Source: Flavobacterium cerinum | Lineage (GTDB): Bacteria > Bacteroidota > Bacteroidia > Flavobacteriales > Flavobacteriaceae | NCBI RefSeq assembly: GCF_024496085.1 | Contig: NZ_CP101751.1 | Span: 62,001-126,000, forward strand | DNA: 64,000 nt | Direction of reading: 5' to 3' | Shown here: positions 28,612 to 38,585 of the stretch, in pieces | How positions within the stretch are numbered: position 1 is the stretch's first letter | Layout: each line of letters opens with the position of its first letter | Position numbers and translations under genes: made by a program | The notes under the pieces: generated by a model | The model's database searches: none | What the model saw: only the letters and a program-made list of their open reading frames with translations | What the model was told of the DNA's origin: nothing

Positions 28612-28630
28612 TTACATCAAACATTTTAAA

Positions 28631-28660
28631 AAATCCTCTAGAGTACAGAGGATTTTTTTT
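28631..28660 (+). terminator. Terminator of the 25411 gene
   Basis: A 9-bp stem AAATCCTCT / AGAGGATTT (28631-28639, 28647-28655) followed by eight T, 20 bases after the stop. Confidence 0.85.
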
Positions 28661-28816
28661 ATTGCACTACACTTCCATTTACATTATGCTATTTTATTTC
28701 ACCATCCAAAAAAAATCAAAAAGAAACTATTCATTTTTTTAACTCAAAAACAAAATTAAACCCAATAAAAAAAACAAAAATTAAAAACAAATCAAAATAA
28801 CATCATTATTAATATC

Positions 28817-28865
28817 AAAAATGTACTTAATCGATTAAACAATAACCTTTATCGAAATTCAGTTC
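28817..28865 (+). promoter_or_regulatory. Shared 49-bp element upstream of the second T9SS paralog
   Basis: By hand count this stretch matches 43 of 49 positions with 33314-33362. The surrounding intergenic DNA aligns poorly. It contains ATCGATTAAACA and, 11 bases on, ATCGAAATTCA. It ends 47 bases before the ATG at 28912. No standard -7 consensus lies between it and the gene, so it may itself be the promoter or an operator. Confidence 0.55.
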
Positions 28866-28911
28866 CGGCATGCTATCTACCCTTTTTTAAGTAGCTAAAT
28901 TAGTATTGAAA

Positions 28912-31900
28912 ATGAACAACTTAATACTACAAAGTATGTTAAACAGCTACAAAAAAAACCACGAAAACGGTAGCTTTTTTAAAACTGCCGATGCTTTTGC
29001 CTCCACTCCTCTTACGGCTAAAAGCACCCTATTATTTAAGATGGTAGCGGGCTTATTATTGTGTTTTCAAATCGGACAGGCACAAGTAAGTTATTATACT
29101 TTTTCTGAAAATGTGTCAACTTATTCGGCCATAACCGGAACAACGGCCATCGCCACATCATGGGACAATAATTATGTAACCAACATTCCTATCGGGTTTA
29201 CCTTTAATTACAATGGTACCAATTACACAACCTGCTCAATTCTTTCGAATGGTTTTATCACTTTTGGAACCACTGTTGCCGGTGATGCAGCCGGATACAA
29301 CCCAATATCTGTAAACGGCGCCGGCTTTGACGGAGCCATCAGTGCTTTAGGAATGGACATTCGTGATAACGGTTCTGCCATAACGTATACTACAACCGGT
29401 ACTGCACCGAACAGAACCTTTGTAGTGCAATGGGCTAATGCCAGAAGAGTAAGTCAGACGGGAAACTTTAATTTCCAGATCCGACTAAGCGAAACATCCA
29501 ATATCATACAAATCGCTTATGGTAACTGTGCACCAAGCAGTAACACGACATTAACCGCTGAGGTAGGTTTACGCGGCCGTACCAATAGTGATTACAATAA
29601 CCGGTCACAAAGCTCTAACTCCACTTGGTATGGTAACACTTCAAGCGGAACCGCCAACACCGATTCGAACAGAACCCGTAGCAATAGCTACCCGAATAAC
29701 GGTTTGATCTACACTTGGTATCCTGCCAATTACACGTATACAAATTGTACGCCTTCTTCTACTTCTTCAAATTATTACATTTCCAGTTACAGAGTTACAG
29801 GATCGATTGTAGAAGCCTATAATGCATCCGGATATAGCACCGGAGGCTACGGTAATTATACCGGTCTGGCTCCTGCACAACAAATTGCAGGATCCGACAT
29901 CAATATTTCATTGACAACAGCAAGCAGTGTTACCGGCTCAAATCCATTACTTTTTATTAAAGCCTGGGTTGACTGGAATAAAAACGGTGATTTTACCGAT
30001 ACCGGTGAAAACGTTTTTACTACCGGTAATACAAGTGTAAGTTCCACAACGTTTGGTTTTGTTATTCCCGCAGGAACGAATCCAGGGAATTACAGAATAC
30101 GCATCCGTGCTGATTATTCTACCTCTTCTTTTAACTCTTGCGGCAGTCAGACCTACGACGAGACAGAAGATTATATCATAAAAGTAATTCCGGATTGCGG
30201 AGCCAAAATTACCAGTGCTCCAACCGTTCAGATTTGCGGCACAGGACCGGTAACATTATCCGTAACAGGATCGTCCGGAGTAACCTCTTATGCCTGGTAT
30301 ACAACAGAAACCGGAGGCAGTCCTATTTCAGGAGCCACTGCTGCTACTTATACCACACCCTCATTAAGTGCAACAACAACCTATTACGTTACCGCGTTAA
30401 ACGGCAGTTGCGAATCATTAACCCGTACACCGATTATCGCTAAAATCAAACCGGTTCCTAACATTACCATAACTCCGGCTTCTCCCGAAATATGCGGAGA
30501 CACTGATTATTTACAAATTTCAGCAGCCGGTAGTACTGAAGTAGTTGAATTATTAAACGAAAATTTTGAAGGTAGCGGATTAGGAAGCTTTACCAAATCC
30601 GGTAATGGAACTACAACAACCGAATGGCAGCAAAAAACCAGTGTATTTACTACCATAACCACGACATGGAAACCGGCGATCAACTCAGGATCTGTTGGTA
30701 ATAAATTTGCTTTTACTACATCCGATGTTAACACCACCGGAAAAAGCCTGATTATGACCACTACCAATTCGTATAACACTACCAATTTCACCGATTTAAC
30801 GCTAAGCTTCAGACATTATTTTTCCTATTACGGAAGCGGCGAAACAGCTAACATTGAAGTTTCTACGGACAACGGAACCAACTGGACTACGGTAAAAACC
30901 TATACTTCTACACAAGGTTATCCGAGTAAATTTGTAAGTGAAAGTATCCCGTTAAATGCTTATGTAGGTGTAGCCAATTTAAAATTCCGTTTCCGCTATG
31001 CTGCCGACTACTGTGACGGATGGGCTGTTGATGATATCGTACTTTACGGCACAAAACCATTAACTTCCAATTTCACCTGGACCGGAGCGACTATCAATGC
31101 TTATATCGATGCCAACGGTACAACTCCGTATACCAATCAGGCTGTTAATGTAGTATATATCAAACCGTCTGCTTCACAATTGGAAGTAAACAGTTGGTCT
31201 TTTAATGCCAACGTACAATTAACAAACGGTTGTACAGCAACAAAACCTGTAACCGTTACCAACAAAACAAAAGTTTGGCAGGGAACTAACGGAAACTGGA
31301 ATGATCCGAATAACTGGTTACCTGTTGGCGTACCGGCTAGCGATAATTGTGTGATCATTAAATCTGCCGGAAATTATTCTACTATTAACGGAACCAACTA
31401 TGAGGCTCAGGCAAAAACATTAACCGTTAAAGCCAGTGGTCGTTTGGATATTCCAACCGGTAACGGCATCAAAGTAGTCAACAAAATTGACGTACAAACA
31501 AACGGAACTTTCAATGTAGACAATAGCGCGAGCATTGTACAGGTTGATAATATCGCTAATTCCGGTATCGTAAACATCAAACGTACTACCAAACCGATGT
31601 ATCGTTATGATTATACGTATTGGAATTCGCCGGTAACATTAGCTTCCGGATACACGCTAGCGATGCTTTCGCCAAATACATTATCCGATAAATATATGAG
31701 ATGGCAACCTACCGTTAGCGGTGGTAGCGGAAACTGGATTACAGTTAGCTCCTCAACCGCAATGGATCCGAAAATGGGATATATCGTTAGAGCACCACAA
31801 ACATTTGACTTAAATCCGAGTAATAAGCTTCCTTATACAGCTACATTCAACGGAACACCTAACAATGGTGATTTTACCATCCCGATTGCAGTAGGAACCG

Positions 31901-33015
31901 ATGCTAATGTGGGCGGTGCTATTACCGTAGATGATGATCAATGGAATCTGATCGGGAACCCATATGCTTCAGCTATTGATATTGTTTCCTTCCTGAATGA
32001 TCCTACCAATAGCCCTTTAGTTGACGGTACCGTTTATTTGTGGACACACAATACACCTCCGTCAAGTTCAACACAAAGTCCGTTTTACGGTACTTATGCC
32101 TACAACTATACCGCTGCTGATTATGCGACCGTTAATAAATTCGGCGCCACCGCAACTGCTGCTACAGGCGGAAGCGCACCAAGCCGCTATATCGCATCCG
32201 GACAATCGTTTTTCGTAAAAGGATTGGCCAACGGAAATGCTAAATTCACTAACAGCATGCGCGTAAGTTTACAGAACAATAATTTTATGCGCGTTGCCGA
32301 CAATTCTAAAACCACTACAGAAACACAAGCACCGGCCGGAGGTCAACCGCAACAAGATCATATCTGGTTAAATCTGGCAAACGAATCCGGAGCATTCAGT
32401 CAAATACTTGTAGGCTACCATGCGGAAGCCACAGCCGGTTTTGACAGAAGTTTAGACGGACAGTCATTTGGCGGTAATGGTGTTACTTTTTATTCCGTTA
32501 TTCCGGAAATGAACCTGACCATTCAGGCGCGTCCATTACCGTTTAATGATGCTGATCAAATTCCTTTAGGTTTTAATGCCGATTCGCAAAACACCTATCA
32601 AATTGGTATTGATCATCTTGATGGTATTTTCAACACACATGCCATTTATCTGGAAGACAAAGTAATGAATGTCATTTTTGATTTACGAACAGCACCTTAT
32701 TCCTTTACATCCGCTGCCGGAACGTTTAACAATCGCTTTGTACTACGCTTTAACAACGGTACATTAGGAACAGGAGAATTTAGTCTGGATAATAGCATTA
32801 AAATATTACGCGGTAATGAGCTTGCAGTGAATTCAACTACCGAAAAAATTAAAAACCTGGTAGCTTTTGATGTCTTAGGCCGAAAAATCGATGAATATAA
32901 AAATGCTGATACAAGTGAAATCGTATTAAAAAATGTAAAAAAATCATCCAGTGTAATTATCTTAAAAATAACATTAGAAGATGGTACTATTGTCGATCGA
33001 AAAACCATTTTCTGA
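28912..33015 (+). CDS. Large multidomain T9SS cargo protein (GEVED, Ig-like and MAM-like modules)
   Basis: 1367 residues from the ATG at 28912; an in-frame TTG two codons earlier is less likely. The long signal peptide is about 58 residues (ending IGQAQ). Modules in order: the N-terminal beta module shared with the paralogs (60-270), a GEVED-type domain (273-425; KAWVDWNKNGDFTDTGENVF, ETEDYIIKV), an Ig-like domain (430-513; VTSYAWYTTETGGSPISGA) and a MAM/jelly-roll-like domain (543-713; LLNENFEGSGLGSF). A conserved C-terminal half follows from NGNWNDPNNW (793), and a type A sorting domain (about 1315-1367). It should be surface-exposed, and adhesion or matrix binding is the likely role. It is the central member of the tandem cluster. 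Confidence 0.87.
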   Translation: MNNLILQSMLNSYKKNHENGSFFKTADAFASTPLTAKSTLLFKMVAGLLLCFQIGQAQVSYYTFSENVSTYSAITGTTAIATSWDNNYVTNIPIGFTFNYNGTNYTTCSILSNGFITFGTTVAGDAAGYNPISVNGAGFDGAISALGMDIRDNGSAITYTTTGTAPNRTFVVQWANARRVSQTGNFNFQIRLSETSNIIQIAYGNCAPSSNTTLTAEVGLRGRTNSDYNNRSQSSNSTWYGNTSSGTANTDSNRTRSNSYPNNGLIYTWYPANYTYTNCTPSSTSSNYYISSYRVTGSIVEAYNASGYSTGGYGNYTGLAPAQQIAGSDINISLTTASSVTGSNPLLFIKAWVDWNKNGDFTDTGENVFTTGNTSVSSTTFGFVIPAGTNPGNYRIRIRADYSTSSFNSCGSQTYDETEDYIIKVIPDCGAKITSAPTVQICGTGPVTLSVTGSSGVTSYAWYTTETGGSPISGATAATYTTPSLSATTTYYVTALNGSCESLTRTPIIAKIKPVPNITITPASPEICGDTDYLQISAAGSTEVVELLNENFEGSGLGSFTKSGNGTTTTEWQQKTSVFTTITTTWKPAINSGSVGNKFAFTTSDVNTTGKSLIMTTTNSYNTTNFTDLTLSFRHYFSYYGSGETANIEVSTDNGTNWTTVKTYTSTQGYPSKFVSESIPLNAYVGVANLKFRFRYAADYCDGWAVDDIVLYGTKPLTSNFTWTGATINAYIDANGTTPYTNQAVNVVYIKPSASQLEVNSWSFNANVQLTNGCTATKPVTVTNKTKVWQGTNGNWNDPNNWLPVGVPASDNCVIIKSAGNYSTINGTNYEAQAKTLTVKASGRLDIPTGNGIKVVNKIDVQTNGTFNVDNSASIVQVDNIANSGIVNIKRTTKPMYRYDYTYWNSPVTLASGYTLAMLSPNTLSDKYMRWQPTVSGGSGNWITVSSSTAMDPKMGYIVRAPQTFDLNPSNKLPYTATFNGTPNNGDFTIPIAVGTDANVGGAITVDDDQWNLIGNPYASAIDIVSFLNDPTNSPLVDGTVYLWTHNTPPSSSTQSPFYGTYAYNYTAADYATVNKFGATATAATGGSAPSRYIASGQSFFVKGLANGNAKFTNSMRVSLQNNNFMRVADNSKTTTETQAPAGGQPQQDHIWLNLANESGAFSQILVGYHAEATAGFDRSLDGQSFGGNGVTFYSVIPEMNLTIQARPLPFNDADQIPLGFNADSQNTYQIGIDHLDGIFNTHAIYLEDKVMNVIFDLRTAPYSFTSAAGTFNNRFVLRFNNGTLGTGEFSLDNSIKILRGNELAVNSTTEKIKNLVAFDVLGRKIDEYKNADTSEIVLKNVKKSSSVIILKITLEDGTIVDRKTIF

Positions 33016-33040
33016 TCCGATAATCCACTCATCATAAAGC

Positions 33041-33072
33041 AAGTCCTCTGTACAAACGGAGGACTTTTTTTA
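33041..33072 (+). terminator. Terminator of the 28912 gene
   Basis: An 8-bp stem AAGTCCTC / GAGGACTT (33041-33048, 33059-33066) followed by a T-run, 26 bases after the stop. Confidence 0.85.
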
Positions 33073-33313
33073 TAACAAAAAAAGAACCAATTCTTCTTTT
33101 ATATAACAAACAGAAAATTATACAATTTGATGGCAATTCACTCTTTTCTACGTGTTGATCATCTAGTAAAAACAGCTATTTAGTAACAAGAAAAAACCTA
33201 TAATTTGACAAAACTACGCACTCCGATTTACTGTTAAAAAAAATGGATAACCCTCAGTAAAACAACACAAATATTCTCTTTTTAACTTAGTCAATGATGG
33301 ACATTTCAACGAT

Positions 33314-33362
33314 AAAAATGCACTTTATCGATTAAACAGAAACCTTCATCGAAATTCAATTC
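33314..33362 (+). promoter_or_regulatory. Shared 49-bp element upstream of the third T9SS paralog
   Basis: The second copy of the element at 28817-28865, with six mismatches by hand count. It lies 72 bases before the ATG at 33435. The rest of this 419-bp gap (33016-33434) holds the terminator at 33041 and AT-rich sequence in which I see nothing else. Confidence 0.55.
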
Positions 33363-33434
33363 AAACACACCGCTTGTATGATTCTTAGTACATATTTTCG
33401 CACCATCAAAATAAACAATTAAAGATTTTAAAGT

Positions 33435-36400
33435 ATGTTAATGTGCCCCCTAAACAACAAAAAATCTGACAGCGAAAATAATGCTGCCAATGTTTTAAAC
33501 TTTTCTGATTTCAACTTCCGAAACAGTTTTGTTTTAATCTTATTCTTACTACTTTCTAACTTTGGCTTTGCTCAGGTAAGCAACTATTCTTTTTCAGAAG
33601 GTTCTACTACTTATTCCGCTATTTCAGGCGGTACAGCTCCTTTTTCCAGTAACTGGGACGATAACGTATCGGCTAATAATATTGGATTAGGATTTACTTT
33701 TAATTTTAACGGTACTAATTATACTACTTGTTCAATTAACTCAAATGGTTTTATTACTTTCGGAACAACGACTTCGTCTTCTTCCGAATACAGTCCTATT
33801 TCATCCGGTACAGGATACGCAGGTGCAATTAGTGCTTTAGGTGTTAACCTTGTTAATGGTGGAAACGGAAGTTCAATTACTTACAGAACAATCGGATCAG
33901 CTCCGAACCGTGTATTTGTAGTACAGTGGACCGATATCGAACGTAGTGCACGTGGCGGTGATTTCAACTTTCAGATTCGTCTAACCGAAACATCAAACGT
34001 AGTTAGTATTGTTTATGGCTCATGTGACCCTTCTAACAATAGTAATGTAAATGTTCAGGTTGGTTTACGAGGTAACACAAATAACGACTATAACAACAGA
34101 TCGCTTTCTAGCACTACTAACTGGGCTCAAAGTACTACTGCCGGTAACGCTAATAATGCTACTGTAAGAACACGTAACAATGCTTATCCGGATACCAATC
34201 TTTTATATACATGGGCTCCAGCAGTAGCCTGTACAGCTCCTAATTCACAACCTAGTGCACTTACATTAACCGACATCACAAACAATTCTATAAACGGCTC
34301 GTTTACAGCTTCATCTCCTGCGCCTGACAATTATCTTGTAATTGCGAATACGACAGGAACTGCTCCGACAATTAACAATGGTACAAATTATACTATAGGA
34401 CAAGACCTTGGCAGCACAAACATTGTGATCGACAATGATGGCAACACTACTTTTAGCGCTACCGGATTATCAGCCAATACCAAATATTATTTCTTTGTAT
34501 ACTCCTATAATTCAAACTGTACAGGAGGAACAAAATACAGAACGACTTCCCCTTTAACAGGAAATGCAACAACATTAGTTTATTGCACAGCAACATCATC
34601 ATCCAGCAGTTACTATATCTCCAGCTATAGAACTACCGGAGCTGTAATAGATGCTGTTAACAACAATTCAGGATACAGTCCTTCCGGATATGGTGACTTC
34701 ACCAGTTTATCTGCAGTACAACAAATAGCAGGTGGTGACATTAATATCAGCGTTGTACTAACCGGACCTGACAAACAAAATCTTAGAGCTTGGGTAGATT
34801 GGAATAAAAACAACAATTTTGATAGCGGAGAAATCGTTTACGCTTCAAATAACAAACTTTCATCTACTACTTTCGGATTTGTAATTCCGACCGGAACTAC
34901 TCCCGGAAACTATCGTATTCGTTTACGCTCTGGTAACGTTAACGGTTCTTCACTTACTTCTTGTTCAAATACAAGTAACGGAGAAACGGAAGATTATATT
35001 ATCACGGTTATTGCTGATTGTCCTGCTAAAATTGTTAGCGCTCCAACAGTAGAATCTTGTGGCGTTGGACCGGTAACATTAACGGTAACAGGATCAGCCG
35101 GTGTGACTTCTTACCGTTGGTATAATTTCGAATCCGGAGGAACTCCTATTGCCGGTGCAACATCATCGAGCTATACGACTCCGTCTTTAAACATGACAAC
35201 TACTTATTATGTTACAGCATTAAACGGTTCTTGTGAATCGCTTGTTAGAAGACCGATTACCGCAAAAATAAAACCGGTACCGAATATTACAATTACGCCT
35301 TCTTCACCTGAAATTTGTGGTGATAACAACTTCGTTCAGATTTCTGCTACCGGTAGTACTGAAGTGGTAGAGCTTTTAAACGAAAATTTTGAAGGTAGCG
35401 GATTGGGTAGCTTTACGAAATCCGGAACCGGAACTAGTTCTGTAACAGAATGGCAACAAAAAAACAGTATCTATACTACAACTACAGATAACTGGAAACC
35501 GGCAATCAATTCCGGAACCGGTACAACAGGCGGAAACAAGTTTGCATTTGCTACTGCTGACGTTGACAGTACTTCAAAAAGTATTATTTTAACATCAACA
35601 AGTTCATTCAATACGACAAACTTCCTTGATTTAACGCTAACATTCCGTCAGTATTATTCGTACTACGGAAACGGGGAAAGTGCTAATATCGAAGTTTCAA
35701 AAGATAATGGGGTTACCTGGATCAATGTGATCAACAACACTTCAAGCCAGGGAGCTCCAAGTAAATTTGTAACTACTATTGTTTATTTAAATGATTATAT
35801 AGGCGTTCCTAACCTAAAATTCAGATTCCGTTATCAGGCTGCTTTTTGCGACGGATGGGCAATTGATGACGTTGTATTATCCGGTACAAGACCTTTAACA
35901 TCTAACTTTACATGGACTGGTGCTACAATCGATGCTTATATCGATGCAAACGGAGTAACACCTTATACAAATCAAGCTGTTAATACAGTATATATCAAAC
36001 CTTCTACAGCTCAATTAGAGGTTAGTAACTGGTCATTTACTGCTAACGTATTGTTATCTAACGGATGTACAGCTTCAAAACCGGTTAGCGTTACCAACAA
36101 ATCGAAAGTATGGCAAGGAAATAACGGTAACTGGAATGATCCGAACAACTGGTTACCGGTAGGTGTACCAACAAGCGATAACTGTGTAATCATTAAACCG
36201 GCTAGTAGCTATTCGACTATTAACGGTACAAATTATGAAGCTCAGGCCAAAACTTTAACGGTAAGAGCCAATGCTCGTCTGGAAGTTCCTGCTAACAACG
36301 GTATCAAAGTTGTAAACAAAATTGAAGTACAAAATAACGGTACTCTTAATTTAGACAATAATGCCAGCATCGTACAAGTGGATAATGTTGCCAATTCAGG

Positions 36401-37850
36401 AAATGTGAACATCAGACGTACAACGAAACCAATGTACCGTTATGATTTCACCTACTGGAACTCACCGGTAACTCAGGCTTCTAACTTTACGTTAGGCATG
36501 TTATCACCAAACACATTGGCTGATAAATACATGAGATGGCAACCAACTATCAATGGTGGTTACGGAAACTGGATTAGTGTAAACGCTACTACTGCAATGG
36601 ATCCTAGAATGGGTTATATTGTAAGAGCTCCGCAAACTTTTGACCTTAATCCATCAAACAAAACGCCATATACAACAACATTTGTGGGAACACCTAACAA
36701 CGGAGATATCTCTATTCCTATCGCTGTAGGAACAGATGCTAACGTAGGTGGTGGTGTTACTGCTGATGATGATCAATGGAATTTAATCGGAAATCCATAT
36801 GCTTCTGCGATAGATGTTGTTTCGTTCCTGACAGACAATACAAACAAAACCTTAATGGATGGTACTGTTTATATCTGGACGCATAATACGCCTATATCAA
36901 ACAACACTCCAAGTCCGTTCTATGGCACGTATGCTTTTAACTATACTGCTGCTGATTATGCCACGGTTAATAAATTCGGAGCTACTGCTACAGCTGCTTC
37001 CGGAGGAAGTACTCCAAGTCGTTACATCGCATCAGGCCAATCCTTTTTCGTGAAAGGTTTAGCAAACGGAAATGCCCGATTCATTAACACGATGCGTGTT
37101 AGCAATAAAAACGACAATTTCCTGAAAAACGGAAACAGTACAAAAGACAACCCGGAAACACAATCGGTTGCCGGTGCCGACTCTGAATCTCACCGTATCT
37201 GGTTGAATTTAGCGAACGAATCAGGTGCTTTTAGCCAGATTTTAGTAGGATACGACTCGGATGCAACTATGGATTTCGACAGAGGTCTTGACGGACAATC
37301 ATTCGGTGGAAACGGAGTTACCTTCTATTCTACTATACCGAATATGAACCTGACAATCCAGGCTCGTCCGTTACCGTTTAACGTTCAGGATCAGATTCCG
37401 TTAGGATTTAATGCAAACGCACAAAACACATACCAAATTGGTATTGATCATTTAGATGGTATGTTTGATACACACGCTATTTATCTGGAAGATAAAACAA
37501 CAAATACAATTCATGATTTAAGAACAGCTCCGTATAGCTTTACATCTGCTGCCGGTACTTTCGACAATCGTTTTGTATTACGTTTCAACAACGGTACTTT
37601 AGGAAACGGTGATTTCAGCCTTGAAAACGGTATCAAAGTATTAAGAGGTGGTGAACTAGCCGTAAACTCAACAACAGAAAGAATTAAAAACATCACTGCA
37701 TTCGATGTTTTAGGGCGAAAAATTGATGAGTATAAAAATGTAAACGAAAATGAAATCGTATTGAAAAACGTAAAAAAATCATCAAGCGTTGTTCTTCTTA
37801 AAATAACTCTTGAAAATGGTGCTACAGTAGACCGTAAAACGATTTTCTAA
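33435..37850 (+). CDS. Large multidomain T9SS cargo protein (FN3-like, GEVED, Ig-like and MAM-like modules)
   Basis: 1471 residues with a long signal peptide of about 47 residues (ending NFGFAQ); Met3 is an alternative start. The N-terminal beta module (50-262) is followed by an extra fibronectin-III-like domain (266-382; ALTLTDITNNSINGSF, GLSANTKYYFFVYSY) that the 28912 paralog lacks. Then come GEVED (384-528; RAWVDWNKNNNFDSGEIVY, GETEDYIITV), Ig-like (534-614), MAM-like (643-819) and the conserved half from NGNWNDPNNW (about 897). It ends in a type A sorting domain (about 1420-1471) nearly identical to that of the 28912 protein. It is probably a surface adhesin or matrix protein, and is the largest gene in the window. 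Confidence 0.87.
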   Translation: MLMCPLNNKKSDSENNAANVLNFSDFNFRNSFVLILFLLLSNFGFAQVSNYSFSEGSTTYSAISGGTAPFSSNWDDNVSANNIGLGFTFNFNGTNYTTCSINSNGFITFGTTTSSSSEYSPISSGTGYAGAISALGVNLVNGGNGSSITYRTIGSAPNRVFVVQWTDIERSARGGDFNFQIRLTETSNVVSIVYGSCDPSNNSNVNVQVGLRGNTNNDYNNRSLSSTTNWAQSTTAGNANNATVRTRNNAYPDTNLLYTWAPAVACTAPNSQPSALTLTDITNNSINGSFTASSPAPDNYLVIANTTGTAPTINNGTNYTIGQDLGSTNIVIDNDGNTTFSATGLSANTKYYFFVYSYNSNCTGGTKYRTTSPLTGNATTLVYCTATSSSSSYYISSYRTTGAVIDAVNNNSGYSPSGYGDFTSLSAVQQIAGGDINISVVLTGPDKQNLRAWVDWNKNNNFDSGEIVYASNNKLSSTTFGFVIPTGTTPGNYRIRLRSGNVNGSSLTSCSNTSNGETEDYIITVIADCPAKIVSAPTVESCGVGPVTLTVTGSAGVTSYRWYNFESGGTPIAGATSSSYTTPSLNMTTTYYVTALNGSCESLVRRPITAKIKPVPNITITPSSPEICGDNNFVQISATGSTEVVELLNENFEGSGLGSFTKSGTGTSSVTEWQQKNSIYTTTTDNWKPAINSGTGTTGGNKFAFATADVDSTSKSIILTSTSSFNTTNFLDLTLTFRQYYSYYGNGESANIEVSKDNGVTWINVINNTSSQGAPSKFVTTIVYLNDYIGVPNLKFRFRYQAAFCDGWAIDDVVLSGTRPLTSNFTWTGATIDAYIDANGVTPYTNQAVNTVYIKPSTAQLEVSNWSFTANVLLSNGCTASKPVSVTNKSKVWQGNNGNWNDPNNWLPVGVPTSDNCVIIKPASSYSTINGTNYEAQAKTLTVRANARLEVPANNGIKVVNKIEVQNNGTLNLDNNASIVQVDNVANSGNVNIRRTTKPMYRYDFTYWNSPVTQASNFTLGMLSPNTLADKYMRWQPTINGGYGNWISVNATTAMDPRMGYIVRAPQTFDLNPSNKTPYTTTFVGTPNNGDISIPIAVGTDANVGGGVTADDDQWNLIGNPYASAIDVVSFLTDNTNKTLMDGTVYIWTHNTPISNNTPSPFYGTYAFNYTAADYATVNKFGATATAASGGSTPSRYIASGQSFFVKGLANGNARFINTMRVSNKNDNFLKNGNSTKDNPETQSVAGADSESHRIWLNLANESGAFSQILVGYDSDATMDFDRGLDGQSFGGNGVTFYSTIPNMNLTIQARPLPFNVQDQIPLGFNANAQNTYQIGIDHLDGMFDTHAIYLEDKTTNTIHDLRTAPYSFTSAAGTFDNRFVLRFNNGTLGNGDFSLENGIKVLRGGELAVNSTTERIKNITAFDVLGRKIDEYKNVNENEIVLKNVKKSSSVVLLKITLENGATVDRKTIF

Positions 37851-37875
37851 GATATCATAAATAATATAGCATATA

Positions 37876-37912
37876 AAAAGAAACCCGCCTTGTTAATTGG
37901 CGGGTTTCTTTT
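37876..37912. terminator. Bidirectional terminator after the T9SS cluster
   Basis: A 14-bp stem AAAAGAAACCCGCC / GGCGGGTTTCTTTT (37876-37889, 37899-37912) with a 9-base loop and a T-run on the plus strand. The last codons and stop of the convergent minus-strand gene (37893) lie inside it. Confidence 0.85.
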
Positions 37913-38240
37913 TTTTCAGATAGTGTAAAAAACGCCAAAATGGTCGTTCTTGCAAATAATTTAAAGTCTTTTCATTGGCATAAGCTTCTCTTTCAAAACT
38001 GATATTCCGGTAAGCCGTATGCCGGTCGCCGTATTGTCGCCAACGAATCAGAAATTCAATCCCGTACCAAATAAAAAAAAGCAGCAGCAACAACTCCAGT
38101 TGCTGTCGGATATGAATCTTTTCGTGGTTCAAAAAAACGACATCGCTTTTATCTTCTTTATCAACAATAAACACAAAAGGAAAGAAAGTAATCCCTCTAA
38201 AACCTTTAGGCGTTAAATATTTTAATACAAGTACGATCAT
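37893..38240 (-). CDS. Small membrane protein with HExxH zincin-like motif
   Basis: I start at the ATG complementary to 38238-38240 (MIVLVLKYLTPKGFRG, 115 residues). A longer frame from 38276 would overlap the oppositely oriented DUF5522 gene. It has an N-terminal hydrophobic part, the motif NHEKIH (HExxH) at about residues 38-43, and a membrane helix (LELLLLLFFIWYGIEFLI). FEREAYANE, downstream, could supply the third zinc ligand, as in gluzincins. This order resembles the catalytic part of M48/M56-type membrane peptidases in miniature. Peptidase activity is an inference. The stop codon lies within the terminator shared with the T9SS gene. Confidence 0.65.
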   Translation of the reverse strand: MIVLVLKYLTPKGFRGITFFPFVFIVDKEDKSDVVFLNHEKIHIRQQLELLLLLFFIWYGIEFLIRWRQYGDRHTAYRNISFEREAYANEKTLNYLQERPFWRFLHYLKKKKPAN

Positions 38241-38268
38241 TAATCTTAAAGTTCCTAAATTTGTCCGT

Positions 38269-38445
38269 ATGGACAACCAAAGTAGTAAAAATAAATTAAT
38301 CCCCGGAGAAGACTACTACCTTACACCCGAAGGATACAAGGTCTTTACCGAACAATTCCATCTCAAAAGAGGATATTGTTGTAAAAACGGATGCCGACAT
38401 TGTCCGTATGGCTATAATAAGAACACCGGAACTATAAAAAAATAA
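38269..38445 (+). CDS. DUF5522 family small Cys-rich protein
   Basis: A 58-residue protein with LKRGYCCKNGCRHCPYGY at its C-terminal end. The four-cysteine cluster (CC...C..C) is the hallmark of the DUF5522 family in Bacteroidota and relatives and could bind zinc or an iron-sulfur cluster. The N-terminus LIPGEDYYLTPEGYKVFTE is typical too. It diverges from the HExxH gene, with 28 bases between starts. Its function is not known. Confidence 0.85.
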   Translation: MDNQSSKNKLIPGEDYYLTPEGYKVFTEQFHLKRGYCCKNGCRHCPYGYNKNTGTIKK

Positions 38446-38585
38446 AAATGGATGCTGTTTTAGTCCGTTATAAGATCAAAATACACAAGTCCTATCATAG
38501 GTCGGATATCCGCTATCCCTAGCCGGAAAAAAATCCGCTGTTTATTTTTTATCATTTTACAATACAAGAAAATCACAACATAATC

